Notes: generated by a model from the letters alone, not told the origin. Shown: positions 11,850 through 22,713, counted from the stretch's first letter. The stretch is 64,000 bases of DNA from Amaurobius ferox (GCA_951213105.1 OX578147.1:122231399-122295398); one strand, 5' to 3'. A program made the numbers and translations.

Positions 11850-12627
11850 TTACTTTCCCTGCAATACATGGTAATGTATAGGGAAAGTATTGGAATCATG
11901 TCGAAAATCACAACTCGAGTTTTCGACGGATCTACACGTTTCGAGACCTCTAGAATACGAAAAAACTATTTTTAGCGTGACGTCTGTGTGTGTGTCTGTC
12001 TGTCTGTGTGTCTGTCTGTCTGTCTGTCTGTGCAGATTTTGTATCCACTCTGACTAAGTAAGTAATTGACCGAATTTCATAAAATTTTGTAGGTAAGTCA
12101 CTTGTGGGCGAATCTGGTGCTGATTAGTTTTGGGTACGATTTGAGATAAAAGAACCCGCCTTTTTTGTGAAATGGCACGCAAAAGCTTATATCCACTCTA
12201 TCTGAAAAACTAATGGACCGAATTCTACAAAATTCGGTAGGAAAGTCACTTGTGGGACATTCTGATGCTGATTAGATTTTGGTATGATTTGGAAAAAAAT
12301 AACCTGCCTTTTTTTGCAAAATGGCCCGCAAAAATCGCCAAAATCTAAAATAAAAAACTACGTATGCTCAAATATATCCATAAAATGCTTGTTTAATACG
12401 TAATTTTTAACGAAGAAAAGAATAAGACCAACCCCATTACACTAGGACTAGCCGTTCTCGAGATATTTTAGTTTTTTCGTATTTTCTCTACGCCACCTTT
12501 GAAAAGAAGTCCGGTTATCAAATGAGAACGAATATTGAATTAAAAGTGAATTAAATGTAATAAAAATAAAGAGAACGTGAATATAAGTCTGCAGGGAAAG
12601 TCATGTGCTGCCCACATCAGATTTTTC
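11850..12627 (+). mobile_element. HINE1 array, copy e
   Basis: Last complete copy. The microsatellite at about 11987-12031 is mostly (CTGT)n. Two internal units. Ends 'gtgctgcccacatcagattt' before the flank that begins 'cttattactttta'. It is the closest match to the lone copy nested at 56713-57560. Confidence 0.87.
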
Positions 12628-12896
12628 TTATTACTTTTAGGACGAACTGACCTCTATTTTTAATGCTGATCGCCTTGAGGCATCTCGGTGGTTCTTTCCT
12701 CTGTTTCTTTCCTTCCTATTGAATTAAAAGTGAATTAAATGTAATAAAAATGAAGAGAACGTGAATATAAGTCTGCAGGGAAAGTCATGTGCTGCCCACA
12801 TTAGATTTTTCTTATTAGTTTTAGGACGAACTGGCCTCTATTTTTAATGCTGATCGCCTTGAGGCATCTCGGTGGTTCTTTCCTCTGTTATTATTA
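12533..12896 (+). repeat. Tandem duplication of HINE1 3' end plus flank
   Basis: About 184 bp (12533-12716), made of the last ~95 bp of HINE1 copy e plus ~90 bp of flanking DNA ('aggacgaactgacctc', 'gaggcatctcggtggttc'), is repeated with few differences at 12717-12896. The second unit therefore carries an orphan HINE1 3' end at about 12780-12808. Confidence 0.9.
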
Positions 12897-13495
12897 ACCT
12901 TTTGTTTACGGCTGGGACAGCGTCAAACCCAAACTAAGAACCTCTCAAAAAGACAGGTAATTGGCATACCCTATCCCAAACAGTTCAATATCTCCCTTTG
13001 AAGACATTGCCGTCCATGGATGCCAATGTACAATATAATACAATACAATACAATACATCAACAATACAATACAAAACATAAATGTATACCTTGACCACAT
13101 TTTTTCTCAAAACACTGATTTTCTAAGTTGATATTTCAAGAAGCTTTGGATGGATTCTTATGAATTCATCATTATCCAAAAATCAGTCGTACTAGGTTTA
13201 TATGTGTAATTTATAAAATAATAAAAAAATTAGAAGCGGATAAGTTGTTAAAAATCATGAAAAATAATAAATTAAAATAAATATATATTTATTTGTCCCG
13301 TTAAAAATTAAATTAATTAAATATTCCTAGTATGCAATATTATGAATTTTATCATTAATAAAACTATTAGTTTGATTATATCCATTCAAATTTAAGATAC
13401 CTTGGGCGCAACAACATATTATCATTTCATCGATAGAAAACATATGTAAATTAAAATTATATTTAATATAATATTTCTCAATTTTTCAATTATTA
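12897..13495. other. No gene; (AATAC)n microsatellite
   Basis: Contains an AATAC-type pentanucleotide run at about 13026-13078 and very AT-rich sequence beyond. Nothing coding. Confidence 0.6.
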
Positions 13496-13990
13496 CTTCC
13501 TTATATACAGAGTATAATGTACAAGAAAAGTATTGTGACGGGGTCAAAAATTCCAATTCGAGTTTTCGGCGGGAGAGCACGTTTCACGCATCTCTGAACA
13601 CGAATCCGACGTTTTTGAGGTGATGTCTGCGTGTGTGTGTAAGTATATGCGTGTAAGTGTGTGTGTCAGTGAGTCTGTGGAGACGATATCTCACGAACGA
13701 ATGAAGCGATTCATGCAAAATATGGTACAAAAATCACAATCGGTGAATACTGGGAGCCTGTTGTTTTTACACGCAGTCAAATGTTCAGAACCCACCAAAA
13801 TTTTGAAATGAAATGTTGAATGTTTTAATTTTTGATGATTTTTCAATGAAATTACGTAAATAATCATTTTTTTTTTGTAAATTTTCATTAGAAAACGATT
13901 GACATAAACTTTGAACGATAGCATGAACCATTCTCGAGATATTGCACATTCTTTTTTTTTATTTTAAAGAAGAATGTTACTTTTATCTAT
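13496..13990 (+). mobile_element. HINE2 element, 3'-truncated
   Basis: Begins 'acttccttatataca' and continues 'gaaaagtattgtgacggggt', 'aattcgagttttcggcg', a (TG)n stretch (13626-13670), 'cgaacgaatgaagcgattca', 'gaaaacgattgacat' and 'accattctcgagatattg'. The same order occurs on the minus strand across 58890-56016 and on the plus strand from 58952. The 3' hairpin ending is not found here, so the copy is truncated near 13990. Confidence 0.75.
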
Positions 13991-14605
13991 CCTAAAAATT
14001 TTATTCCAGTAGATTTTATTTTAAAACAATTTCAAACTTCTGTCGATTTTGCCAACATATTCTCATTTTACCGGTTTGTTCTCAAAATCAGCACCGAGCT
14101 CTAATTGCAGATAACAGTATCCACAAGCCGGTTTCGTGCGTATTAACCACTCATTAGCAGTGGCGAAAGAGTGATAAAGTAAATTGGAGAGACATGGAAC
14201 AGGGACCGAAATTCGGTAATAAAAGTTCCTTGCTATATATTTTAACAAGGTTACAAATAAAATAAAATATAACTTAATTACAAAATAAATTAATGGCATT
14301 TTGCAATCTCCGATTTTGCGTTCCTCTGTGGAATTACTTCAGTAACGGGTAAACACAGTGTACGACAAACGTTATTTTAGATAGTATGTATATAAAAAAT
14401 AAAAAGTAAAGTAATAAAATAAATATACAATTCACCAAGCTTTTACTTTTCTACTTCATAAAAGTTTAATTTATGTCTAGATCGACATACAAAAATTCCA
14501 AACGTATCAAAAATGCGCAAACCCCTGTATTTCGCGATTATCAAAATCAAATACCTTCTGTACCTGCTTTATACCTTCGTGTAGGACGGACAGTCCAGAT
14601 AGTAC
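13991..14605. other. No gene seen; possible SINE tail scrap
   Basis: AT-rich. The last 30 bp ('gacggacagtccagat') weakly resemble the SINE tail word 'gcggacagtctagat'. Otherwise unassigned. Confidence 0.4.
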
Positions 14606-14732
14606 GGCTGATATGCATCTAGCGTATGAGGCTGCCAACCGAAGCGGAAGAGCTGCTGTAAGATTCACCGATAATTTTACAATAGCTCTTCCCATTCCAT
14701 TGGCAGCTCCATAAAATAGATGCATGTCAGCC
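14606..14732. pseudogene. Palindrome of two head-to-head DUF4817-like gene starts
   Basis: Each arm, read toward the centre (~14669), encodes nearly the same peptide. The plus arm gives ADMHLAYEAANRSGRAAVRF and the minus arm, starting from an ATG at 14734, gives MADMHLFYGAANGMGRA and then diverges. This matches the 'DMH..YG.A.GNGRAA.RLY' pattern I associate with the DUF4817 helix-turn-helix domain common in arthropod genomes (recalled, not searched). The arms are roughly 80 percent identical. It is too short to be a functional gene; it is an inverted-duplication relic. The minus open frame runs on to 14507 without further resemblance. Confidence 0.6.
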
Positions 14733-15131
14733 ATCTAAGATGTTGTGCAATGTTTCATGTTACACGAAGTCTGTTTTACGAATGATAATGGTTAAAAATA
14801 GCAAATTGCCGCTCTGTCTAATAGCGCCATCTACCGCCAAAAGTTGGCATCTGTAGATATACACTCATGTCCAAAAGTTAAGCATAATTCGTAAAATGCG
14901 AAAAATTCGTAGTTAATATGGGTACAAAGGTTCACAATCAGTTGTAGAGAATCGTGGGACAAAGGTAAATAATTGTGCACAAGCAAAATAGTTCAGTCGA
15001 CAACGACATGCGCAAAGCACCGGCGTACGTCGGAACGAGTATGAAACGGCCTCGAGCGGAATGGCCAGTTGAGACAGGTTTTCGCAATTGCTGTGGTACG
15101 GAACGTTGTTAACAATAAAAAAGGACGAAAG

Positions 15132-16202
15132 ATGTCACAAAGATGCCAACTGGACATGTTTTTGCAGGGGCGAATTATTGAAATGCTGGAATCCGGTCGA
15201 TCCCAAACCGAAGCGTCTCGAATTCTGAATGTGCCTAAGTGTGTGATCTCCAGACTGTTGCAGAGGTTCCAGACCACTGGAGATGCTACCCGATACCCAG
15301 TACCAGATCGGCCAAGAGTAACAACTGTTCGGCAAGACCGATATTTGGTGATAAATGGGCGACGTCAGAGAAACCGTTAAGCCAGACAACTGGATTCAGC
15401 CGCCACAGGAGTCATGCTTTCGAGACAAACTGTTTACAGGAGACTCAGACACGTTGTTCTCTATTCCAGACGAAAAGCAGTTTGCATCCCCCTGACGTCT
15501 GCACAGAAATTCACGCGTTTACAGTGGAATTTGCAACATTAGCAGTGGAGTGGACAACAGTGCAGCAATGTCATGTTCAGTGACGAGTCCAGGTGTAGCC
15601 TGCAAACTGATTCTCGTCGTACCACGATCTGGAGAAAACGTTGAATGCGTTTTCACTCGGAAAACATCACGGAAAGACATCGTTTTTCGTTTGGGGGAGG
15701 CATGGTCTGGGCAAGCATCATGATGGATGGCCGCACAGACCTCCACATCTTTGACACGACGTCGGTTACTGGTCAAAGACACAGAAACCAAGTCTTTGAG
15801 CCTATCGTTCGATTGTGTCGAGGTGCTGTTGGTCCTGATTTCATATTCATGGATGATAACGCGACTCTTCACTGTGCAGCCTTGGTGAGACGACTTCTTT
15901 AAACCGAAGATATCCAGCACATGCAGTGGCTTTCCAACTCTCCTGATCTGAATCCAATAGAGCATATGTGGGATATGCTCGGAAGACATCTTGCAGCCCT
16001 CCGCTACCCCCCAAACTCCGTTCCGTGATTGAAAACTGCTCTCCGTGAGGCTTGGAACTCTTTGAGCACACAACTCATCCATACCCTCATCGAAAGTATG
16101 GGAAATCGCTGTGCCGAGGTTCCCACACACCGTGGTTCCCACACACCGTGGTTCCCACACACCGAGGTTCCCACACACCGAGGTTCCCACACACCGTATT
16201 AA
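15132..16202 (+). pseudogene. Tc1 (Tcb-like) transposase, five in-frame stops
   Basis: One reading frame runs from ATG 15132 to TAA 16200-16202 (~356 codons, close to the usual ~340). It encodes the paired-like HTH region (residues ~10-60, 'EMLESGRSQTEASRILNVP'), then a DDE catalytic core: 'FSDES' (first D), 'MDDN' (second D) and 'SPDLNPIEHMWD' (E). There are 34 residues between the second D and the E, so DD34E, diagnostic of Tc1. The frame is never shifted but is broken by stops at 15378 (TAA), 15540 (TAG), 15642 (TGA), 15900 (TAA) and 16026 (TGA). Codon context suggests CGA to TGA decay for at least the last. It would cut and paste DNA at TA sites; this copy cannot. Confidence 0.95.
16116..16195 (+). 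repeat. 16-bp minisatellite inside the transposase 3' end
   Basis: Five perfect or near-perfect copies of a 16-bp unit (g[a/t]ggttcccacacacc). The unit is not a multiple of three, so the C-terminus becomes a frame-cycling THRGSHTPW/FPHTEV repeat before the stop at 16200. Related Tc1 proteins normally end in a single RG.HTPY-like tail, so this expansion happened after insertion. Confidence 0.9.
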
Positions 16203-16442
16203 ACTGCAGCATCACATTGTTTTAATCATTCTGTTTCACTGATGTTGACACTCATATTGTGACCTTTTGTCTTTCAACCCTTTTCTTTGGATAATAAAAG
16301 TCGTTATTATCCTTGTTTTGCATTGTTTTCTTCTTCTATAACCCTATTACACCCGTATACCGCGTTTTCTTCCATTCTGATGTAGATTTCCTGAAATTTT
16401 CACATAAACAGGAACTATGCTTAACTTTTGAATATGAATGTA

Positions 16443-16924
16443 TACTCACTACCGCGAAAATTTGTTGGTGTTCTTTATATTCTAATAAAGTTTAAAAGTA
16501 TAGTTTCGAATTAGACTGTATAGACGGGTTAGAAGTGCATTATAAATCACAAAGAAATAAATGATATATAAATTAATTCTCAATATATAAAATAAACATT
16601 ATTTTAGAAATCGGCTTACTTTCAACGTCTTAATACTTCAGCATACTTACTTCATACCTGCAATTTTCATACTTGCAACGTCTAGATACGTTAGCAACGT
16701 CATCTTAAATGTCAAAATACTCTCTCTCAACGATCTACTTCTGCAAGAAAAGATAAAATAAAAGTATATTTGCGTATTATAAGAATGGCTAAAAAAAACT
16801 CGATATAAATCACAAGGGAATAAATAACATATGAAGTAAATCTGCATATGTTTAAAAACTCTGCATTTTTACAGAACTCTGCAAGTGTGCAAAGTTTTTA
16901 TGCTGAAGCAAGTACTATTCACCT
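16443..16924. other. No gene seen
   Basis: AT-rich flank of the Tc1 element. Nothing recognised. Confidence 0.5.
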
Positions 16925-17260
16925 ATAATACTGAAATTTCATACCCAACTTTGATTTATCAAAAGAGGCTTTTTTTTTTATGTTTTTGCGAGAATATTGC
17001 AGGTAATTTCCTGCAGTGTCGTGGACTGTAAACCGGGGCTTTGAAACTTTCTCAGATCACGTGATCGATCGATCCCCGGGCATAAATTTGAGAGAAATAG
17101 GTTTTTATTTTGGTCCCAGTCAAGTGATGGATGGAAGAATGGTGTGGAAGCATACTGAAAAGGATAGATGGAAAATATTTTTGCCATTTTTCTTCGCTCG
17201 AAACAGCAAACGATAGCATTTGTAAAGGATGGAATAGTGCTAATGCTTTTTAAAGGGAAA
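16925..17260 (+). repeat. R-family dispersed repeat, copy 2
   Basis: Best match to copy 1 (8140-8430): 'gaaatttcatacccaactt', 'ggtaatttcctgcagtgtcg', 'gatcacgtgatcgatcgatc', 'ccccgggcataaatttgaga' and 'gatggatgg'. Ends in 'gatagatggaaaatattttt', which recurs in the other R copies. Open frames over it on both strands are not supported as genes. Confidence 0.8.
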
Positions 17261-17949
17261 GTTCTTTTGCTTCTGCTGTAAAAAGAGAATACCATATTTG
17301 CATCGAATACAGCTCTGACTAAATAAAAATGATTGTTTAAGTGTGTGTGAAGGGAAAACAAAGGGATATGTAAGAACGAGATAGGAGAGAGGAACAATAT
17401 AAAAACACAACTCTCAAATCCTTTATACTAATTGTTGAAAAATGCACAAGGAATCTGAATTGTGGCTAACCGTAAAATCTCTAAGGACGTTCGGAATACT
17501 TATGGAAATATTTTCCCAGATTCATTTTTACGTCTTTCTGTTTTTGGGATTTTTTCATTTGTCTTAAAATATTGCTATAAGCAAATGCTGCAAAAATGAC
17601 GCAATTCTATAGCACTAGAAAATATACTCGCCATTGTCTGAGATTTAAGATGCAAACCTCTGACTAAAATTACACAGGAATTCGCAACGAATTCTCGAGC
17701 ACCAATAATCGCTTTAACAATTCATCCGGTTATAATAAAAATGGAAATAAAAACACGCATACACGGCAAGGCCAAGACTGCTGCAATTTTTAAAAAGCTC
17801 TTTACTGCAATAGGTTTTTGCAGTAGATCTGGACCACGTAGAAAGTATCTGGCATTGTGTGATATTTAAAACAGGTATTCATTAAGTCATACAATTTTTA
17901 AAAAGCTTAGTCTCCTTCTGCGGAAGCACATGCTCAGTTGCTCCCGGAC
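17261..17949. other. No gene seen
   Basis: Unassigned AT-rich sequence. Confidence 0.5.
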
Positions 17950-18265
17950 CGCTAAGTGGGTATAGTACGCCCTAAATTAGCTCCTAAACGCAACGCGCCT
18001 TAGACCGCTACTTGGGTGAAAAATACGCCTTGAGTCTGGCGCTAGACATATCGAACGATGCGTTTTATTACAACGGTGTATTATGGCCTAAATATGCCTC
18101 TTTTCTTCTGAGTGAGCATAATACGCCTTAAATAAGCTCCTTTGGTGCTCCCTAAATGCGTCTTCCGTTGTTGGAACTGGTGTAATACACTCTAAATTAA
18201 CTTCTTCCATGCGCCTTATATAAGCTCCTTTGATACGCCTTTAAAAAAGGCTCGGAGCGTTTTTA
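17950..18265 (+). repeat. Degenerate tandem repeat (TACGCC-TAAAT-AGCTCC words)
   Basis: The phrase 'taatacgccttaaataagct' and variants recur at about 17956, 18075, 18116, 18180 and 18212 with irregular spacing (~35-120 bp). It is noticeably GC-richer than its surroundings. Origin unknown. Confidence 0.65.
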
Positions 18266-18991
18266 TATGAAAGATGCTAAGCAACAGTACTGTTTCTAAA
18301 TAGAAATACTTGCAATCCTTATAAATTCCTTGGCATCGCCACCAGTTCTTTACCTTTAGTGCGTCAAAGAATCTCAGACATTATCTCAGTTGCCCAATGA
18401 ATATCAAACGCTGTCAAAACATTGTTTTTGATTTAAGGTATACTAGTTTACATCGTGAACCTCTATGGTAAATACACATGTGGGATTTTTTATTTAAGAT
18501 TTTACATGGGTGTTCTAATAAAACAATATTCATATTAATACGTTCATGATCGTATAATTTAAAATACAAGTTAATATTTGTTGTTTTTTAACTAATTTTT
18601 CTTTTTTAAATATAAACAAAACTTATAATATGAACAAAACTTGTCTTAGATAAAACATGTAAAATGAAAATATTAAATTTTCTTGGCTTACCCCCCACGT
18701 ATCGACTTGCATTTCCCCGTGGGCACGCTTACCAAACTGTAGAAATCACTGATTTTGGGAATTGAATGCATGCTTAGTCGTCAAACATGCTCCTCCAAGC
18801 ATTAACAAGCTATACCAATTCGGCTGATTTAGCAATTCCTACAGTTTGTTACAACACAATATATTTCAGCTTGCACAATAATTATAAAGTATAGACTTAA
18901 ATTGAACCAAAAGCCACATGATCGAAATTAAGACCCACACCTTGGTCTATTGAGTCCAGGCATGCTAACAGCTATGTTACTCTTCTATACA
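18266..18991. other. No gene seen
   Basis: Unassigned AT-rich sequence. Confidence 0.5.
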
Positions 18992-20215
18992 GGGTGTCCC
19001 AAAAGGAGTGAAACGCGCTTTAATTCTTTACCTGTTGAAGATAAATGGGCAATTTAAATTGCAAAAATGTTGAAAGTAAGGTAAGAAATAAGACTACGTT
19101 AATGAAATAGACGTCCCATTCATTTTCAAAAAGTTACACTTTTTAAATTTTTATACGACCCTCTTAGACAAATTTGGTCAATCAGAAAATTTTTATTTTT
19201 AATGCATATCTGTAGCATATCTGTATCTTTAAAATTGAGTGAGTTATATTTAATTGAAAATTAAACATTGTGAATGGGGACCATATATCAAATTAGAAAT
19301 GTAAATTTGTGACATATCACAAAAAATATCAATGTATAGATATTTTAATTATGTGCCCCAACCGCGCAGTGAGTACCACTGCTTTATATGATCTCTGTCT
19401 GTGTAATGCTTTATTTAGGTGCATTTGTGATAAAAAATTTTGACACATATCAACGTATTTTTGATCTAAACAATTTCCATCGTCAACTTATTTATGATCC
19501 CTTATGATATGTACATACAGGGTGTCCCAAAAAGAGTGAAACGCGCTTTAATTCTTTACCTTTTGGAGATAAGTAGGCAATGTAAATTGCAAAAATGTTG
19601 AAAGTAAGGTAGGGAATAAGACTACGTTAATGAAATAGTCCTCCCATTCATTTTAAAAAAGTTACATTTTTTAAATTTTTATACGACGACCCCCTTAGAC
19701 AAATTTGTTCAATCAGGAAATTTTTATTTTTAATGCAGTAAGAATATTAAGAAAACCCTCATATCTGTATTTTTAAAATCAACTGAATTATGATAATGGG
19801 AAAAATCTGACTTATGCCACTTTTCCGTACCATGAGAAAGGTAGTTTCATCAGTGAAAATAGGGATCATGAACATATTGACGATGGAAATTGTTTGGATC
19901 AAAAATATGTTAATATGTGTCAACATTTTTTGCCACAAATTCATCTAAACAGAGCATCACACAGAGATCATGTAACGCAGTGGTACTTACTACGCGGTTG
20001 GGTATCCTATGTATTATCATCCAGTTTTATCTTTTGTGATATGTCACAAATTCACATTTCTAATTTGATATAGGGCCCCCATTCACAATGTTCAATTTTC
20101 AATTAAATACAACTCGCTCAATTTTAAAGATACAGATATGCCGGTTTTTTTAATGATCTTGTTGCATTAAAAATAAAAAAAATCTGATTGACCAAATTTG
20201 TCTAAGGGGGTATTT
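18992..20215. mobile_element. Compound inverted-repeat element with 'acagggtgtcccaaaa' ends
   Basis: Block A (18992-19195, beginning 'acagggtgtcccaaaaggag') is repeated directly at 19517-19735. Block B (19195-19510) returns inverted at about 19850-20190, followed by the inverted inner end of A ('gattgaccaaatttgtctaa') to ~20212. Such 'acagggtgtccc' starts are common on arthropod DNA transposons. The right-hand outer end is missing. No transposase is visible. It is either a fold-back element or two overlapping copies, one broken. Confidence 0.75.
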
Positions 20216-20434
20216 GTCTTGAATTAATGTACAATTTGCACACTTAATGACTTTGTGCACTGGATGAAGCAACACATTTGTGGTATATCAAAATGTTAAA
20301 GTAAAGTGCATGTTTACAAAATTATATTTTTTAAAGCCCGTAAACTTGTGAGCAATATATGTAGACTCTGTAGGTGTCAATCTGTAGGCAATATCCCACA
20401 ATTTGAACAAAGTAACCTAGGCTATGAAAATCAC

Positions 20435-20615
20435 AAAATCGCCGATGCCATGATAAATCTATCTAGTGGCGTGAAATTTAAGAAAGAGGTTTTGTGTTAT
20501 TGCCGTTAGGGTGCGCTCCATGGAAATGTTCAGTGAGATAGAAAATATTTTTGATATCTAGTGTTGTTTATATAAGGGCAAAAGTAAACTCAGACGAAAT
20601 AAACAGTTTGAAGAG
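20435..20615 (+). repeat. R-family dispersed repeat, copy 3
   Basis: Core words 'cgccgatgccatgataaatc', 'gagatagaaaatatttttga' and 'tataagggcaaaagtaaact' align with 21240-21560 and 24556-24800. Diverged. Confidence 0.65.
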
Positions 20616-20900
20616 TAAAAATCTGATCAGTCAGCACATGACTTTCCGCAAAGTTTTATAATAATTTTCCATCATATATTTTGAAATATTTTATTTTAAA
20701 CTTTATTGAACAAAATAATACATAATATGCACATTTATTTGAAACAATATCCCATTTCCAGGTTTAACTCTTTTTTCTTTTTATTTGGCGAGTTAGCGCT
20801 TTTTAATGCGTCGTGAGTTCGCCAACATTCTAAATAGCTGAAATATATTGAAAACTAATAACTAAAATTATTGTATAAAAACAATTTGTTCAAAGGTTAA
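20616..20900 (-). mobile_element. HINE 3'-end fragment (minus strand)
   Basis: Starts with 'aaaaatctgatcagtcagca' followed by 'catgactttccgcaaag', the reverse of the HINE 3' hairpin ending. About 160 bp further in are 'tttggcgagttagcgc' and 'gttcgccaacattc', matching the gcgac-rich 3' interior of HINE2 at 56250-56310. The 5' part is absent. Confidence 0.6.
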
Positions 20901-20929
20901 GGAAACATTAAACAAATTATTCAGGCATA

Positions 20930-21130
20930 CATGTATAGGAAATGCAGCATATGGGTGTTTTGGGGACACGCTGGATTTCAGTCTTCAGTGCAAAACAAAC
21001 AAACCTGGAGCCAGAACGGGCACAAATCCTTACGAAGAAGTGGATTTATTGTATCCTCGAAACAGCTGTATGCTTATTAATTTGTCGTGCCGGAACATTT
21101 GTGTTTTGGAGCCCACGTATAATAATTGCA
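20930..21130. repeat. Fold-back element, copy 1
   Basis: Short inverted repeat: 'gcagcatatgggtgttttgg' on the left and 'tcctcgaaacagctgtatgc' on the right, with 'acgctgga...tcttcagtgcaa' between. The same layout occurs at 33720-33955. An 86-codon open frame crosses it by chance. Confidence 0.65.
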
Positions 21131-21239
21131 AAACTTGTCCATAGATGCTATTCTACTCAGTGGCGCACAATATACTATACTTTTCTTGTGTTGATGAAGT
21201 AAGGTCTTATAAGGAACACCCTACCGCAAGACATTAAAT

Positions 21240-21560
21240 ATTTCTTTGCGGCAAGAACTTTTATTTTCTGGTCCATAAAATCATCCGCAAGTAATTTCCT
21301 GCAGCGTCATCAAGTAGTCTGGACTTTGTAAGTCATCGATATATTTATAAATTAATCTTGAGGCGTAAATTTCAAGAAACGTCTACATTTGTGTTCTTTC
21401 TGTGTATGATGGATTGTCTGAAGGTAGAACTAAGTGAGATAGAAAATATTTGTGATACCGACATTACTTAAATAAGGGTGAAAGTAAACGTCGTGAGGAT
21501 ATAAATAGTTTTTCGAGAAAAAAGATTTATGGTCTTGATGCTTTCACGTCTGTTTGAAGA
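21240..21560 (+). repeat. R-family dispersed repeat, copy 4
   Basis: Contains 'gtaatttcctgcagcgtcat', 'cttgaggcgtaaatttcaag', 'tgatggattgt' and 'gagatagaaaatatttgtga'. Same order as the other R copies. Confidence 0.7.
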
Positions 21561-22713
21561 GCAAAAGTGAAGAATGTATTGATTTAAATGTAAAATCTCT
21601 TTGTTTTCGCTAGACTGCTTCGTAGGTACGTAGGTAAAGAACCGTATTGGAAGTTATTGATTAATTTTCTTATTTGTCCTTCTCCTAACAGTTTGTCATA
21701 TTTTTTAGATTTTGTTGTAAATTTAATTAGGCTATGCTAATACCATTTTAGCTTATCTACTATCCTCCTTACCTTACCGTCTGTAAAGAATGCCTGTGGA
21801 TATTGCCAAATATTATCAGCTGTTTTCGGAGGCAAAATTAAAAGTCTATTTCAGGATAAGGTGATTTCAGCCAAAGAAAAAGTGACTTTTGTGTCCATAC
21901 TTTAGCATTGTAGTCTCTGACCCGCCTCCTCTAAGGAGATACATAAATATGTTGACTGTTTCCGGGATTTCCCACTCGGGCTCATGAAGCCGACACTTCC
22001 AGGTTGATGGAGGGACTGGCCATTATGACCATGCCCCCTGATCCATAGGCCACTGTATTCGAGATTCTTCTGGATTACCTTCTTGTTTCCGTCAGGTGAA
22101 GGGTACCGATGACTTCGCTCCCCGGGTGGCGGTCTCGCTTGGTGACCGATACAACCGTCACCTCGATACAGCCATTTTGGTCCTCCATCCTCAGCTAGCG
22201 TAAACCACCATATCGCCGCGAACTAAAGCTGTCCATACTTTATGGCCAATGAAATTGGCCCGTTGATTTTTTTGTTTCTATTTTCATTTCCTTTTCTGGT
22301 TGTTTACACCATCTTTCTTGCTTCAAGTGTACAATTCCTCGCAGATCTCAGATTCCTCGCAGATTCACAGACAATTCCTCGCAGATTCATAGATCTCGAT
22401 TACATTAATCAACGTTCTACATTGAGTTGCTGAAGCTATATTATTCTTTCAGCGTTACATTTTTTTCAGTGGCATTTTTGTTAAAATTTCAGATTAAAAC
22501 GAGACTTGGGATCATAACGTCCTCTCCATTTCACTGCTTTTATATAATAACGTCAGATATTCACGGTTTTGCTCGTTATTTAAGATATACGCAAGTTCTA
22601 ACAGCGTTGTAAATAACATTGTTCTTAAAAACTTTCATTTTAAATGTTCAATTTAATTTTCATATAAAATAAGAAAAGTGTGAGGATATCCATCTATGCT
22701 GTACAAAGTTATA
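21561..22713. other. No gene; GC-richer patch and short repeats
   Basis: 21905-22235 is clearly GC-richer than its surroundings, with words such as 'cgggctcatgaagccgac' that weakly recall 23365-23385. A small triple repeat of 'attcctcgcagat' lies at about 22332-22392. No coding gene recognised; the patch may belong to the same unknown element as 22714-23858. Confidence 0.45.

Larger units (their letters stand above)
14862..16440 (+). mobile_element. Tc1-family DNA transposon, complete ends, dead
   Basis: The terminal inverted repeats are visible. The left end 'cactcatgtccaaaagttaa' at 14862 matches the inverse of the right end ending at 16440, with about 30 bp of clear similarity ('ccaaaagttaagcata' against 'tcaaaagttaagcata'). 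A TA target duplication flanks it (14860-14861 and 16441-16442). The 1.58 kb length is typical of Tc1/mariner elements. It contains one transposase pseudogene. Confidence 0.93.

Noticed and set aside
15239..16190. Long frames of 114 codons (plus) and 223 codons (minus) over the Tc1 element
   Set aside because: Both are out-of-frame or antisense shadows of the transposase pseudogene and its minisatellite.
17016..17397. 66-codon plus and 139-codon minus frames
   Set aside because: Both lie over an R-family repeat; the other R copies do not keep either frame open.
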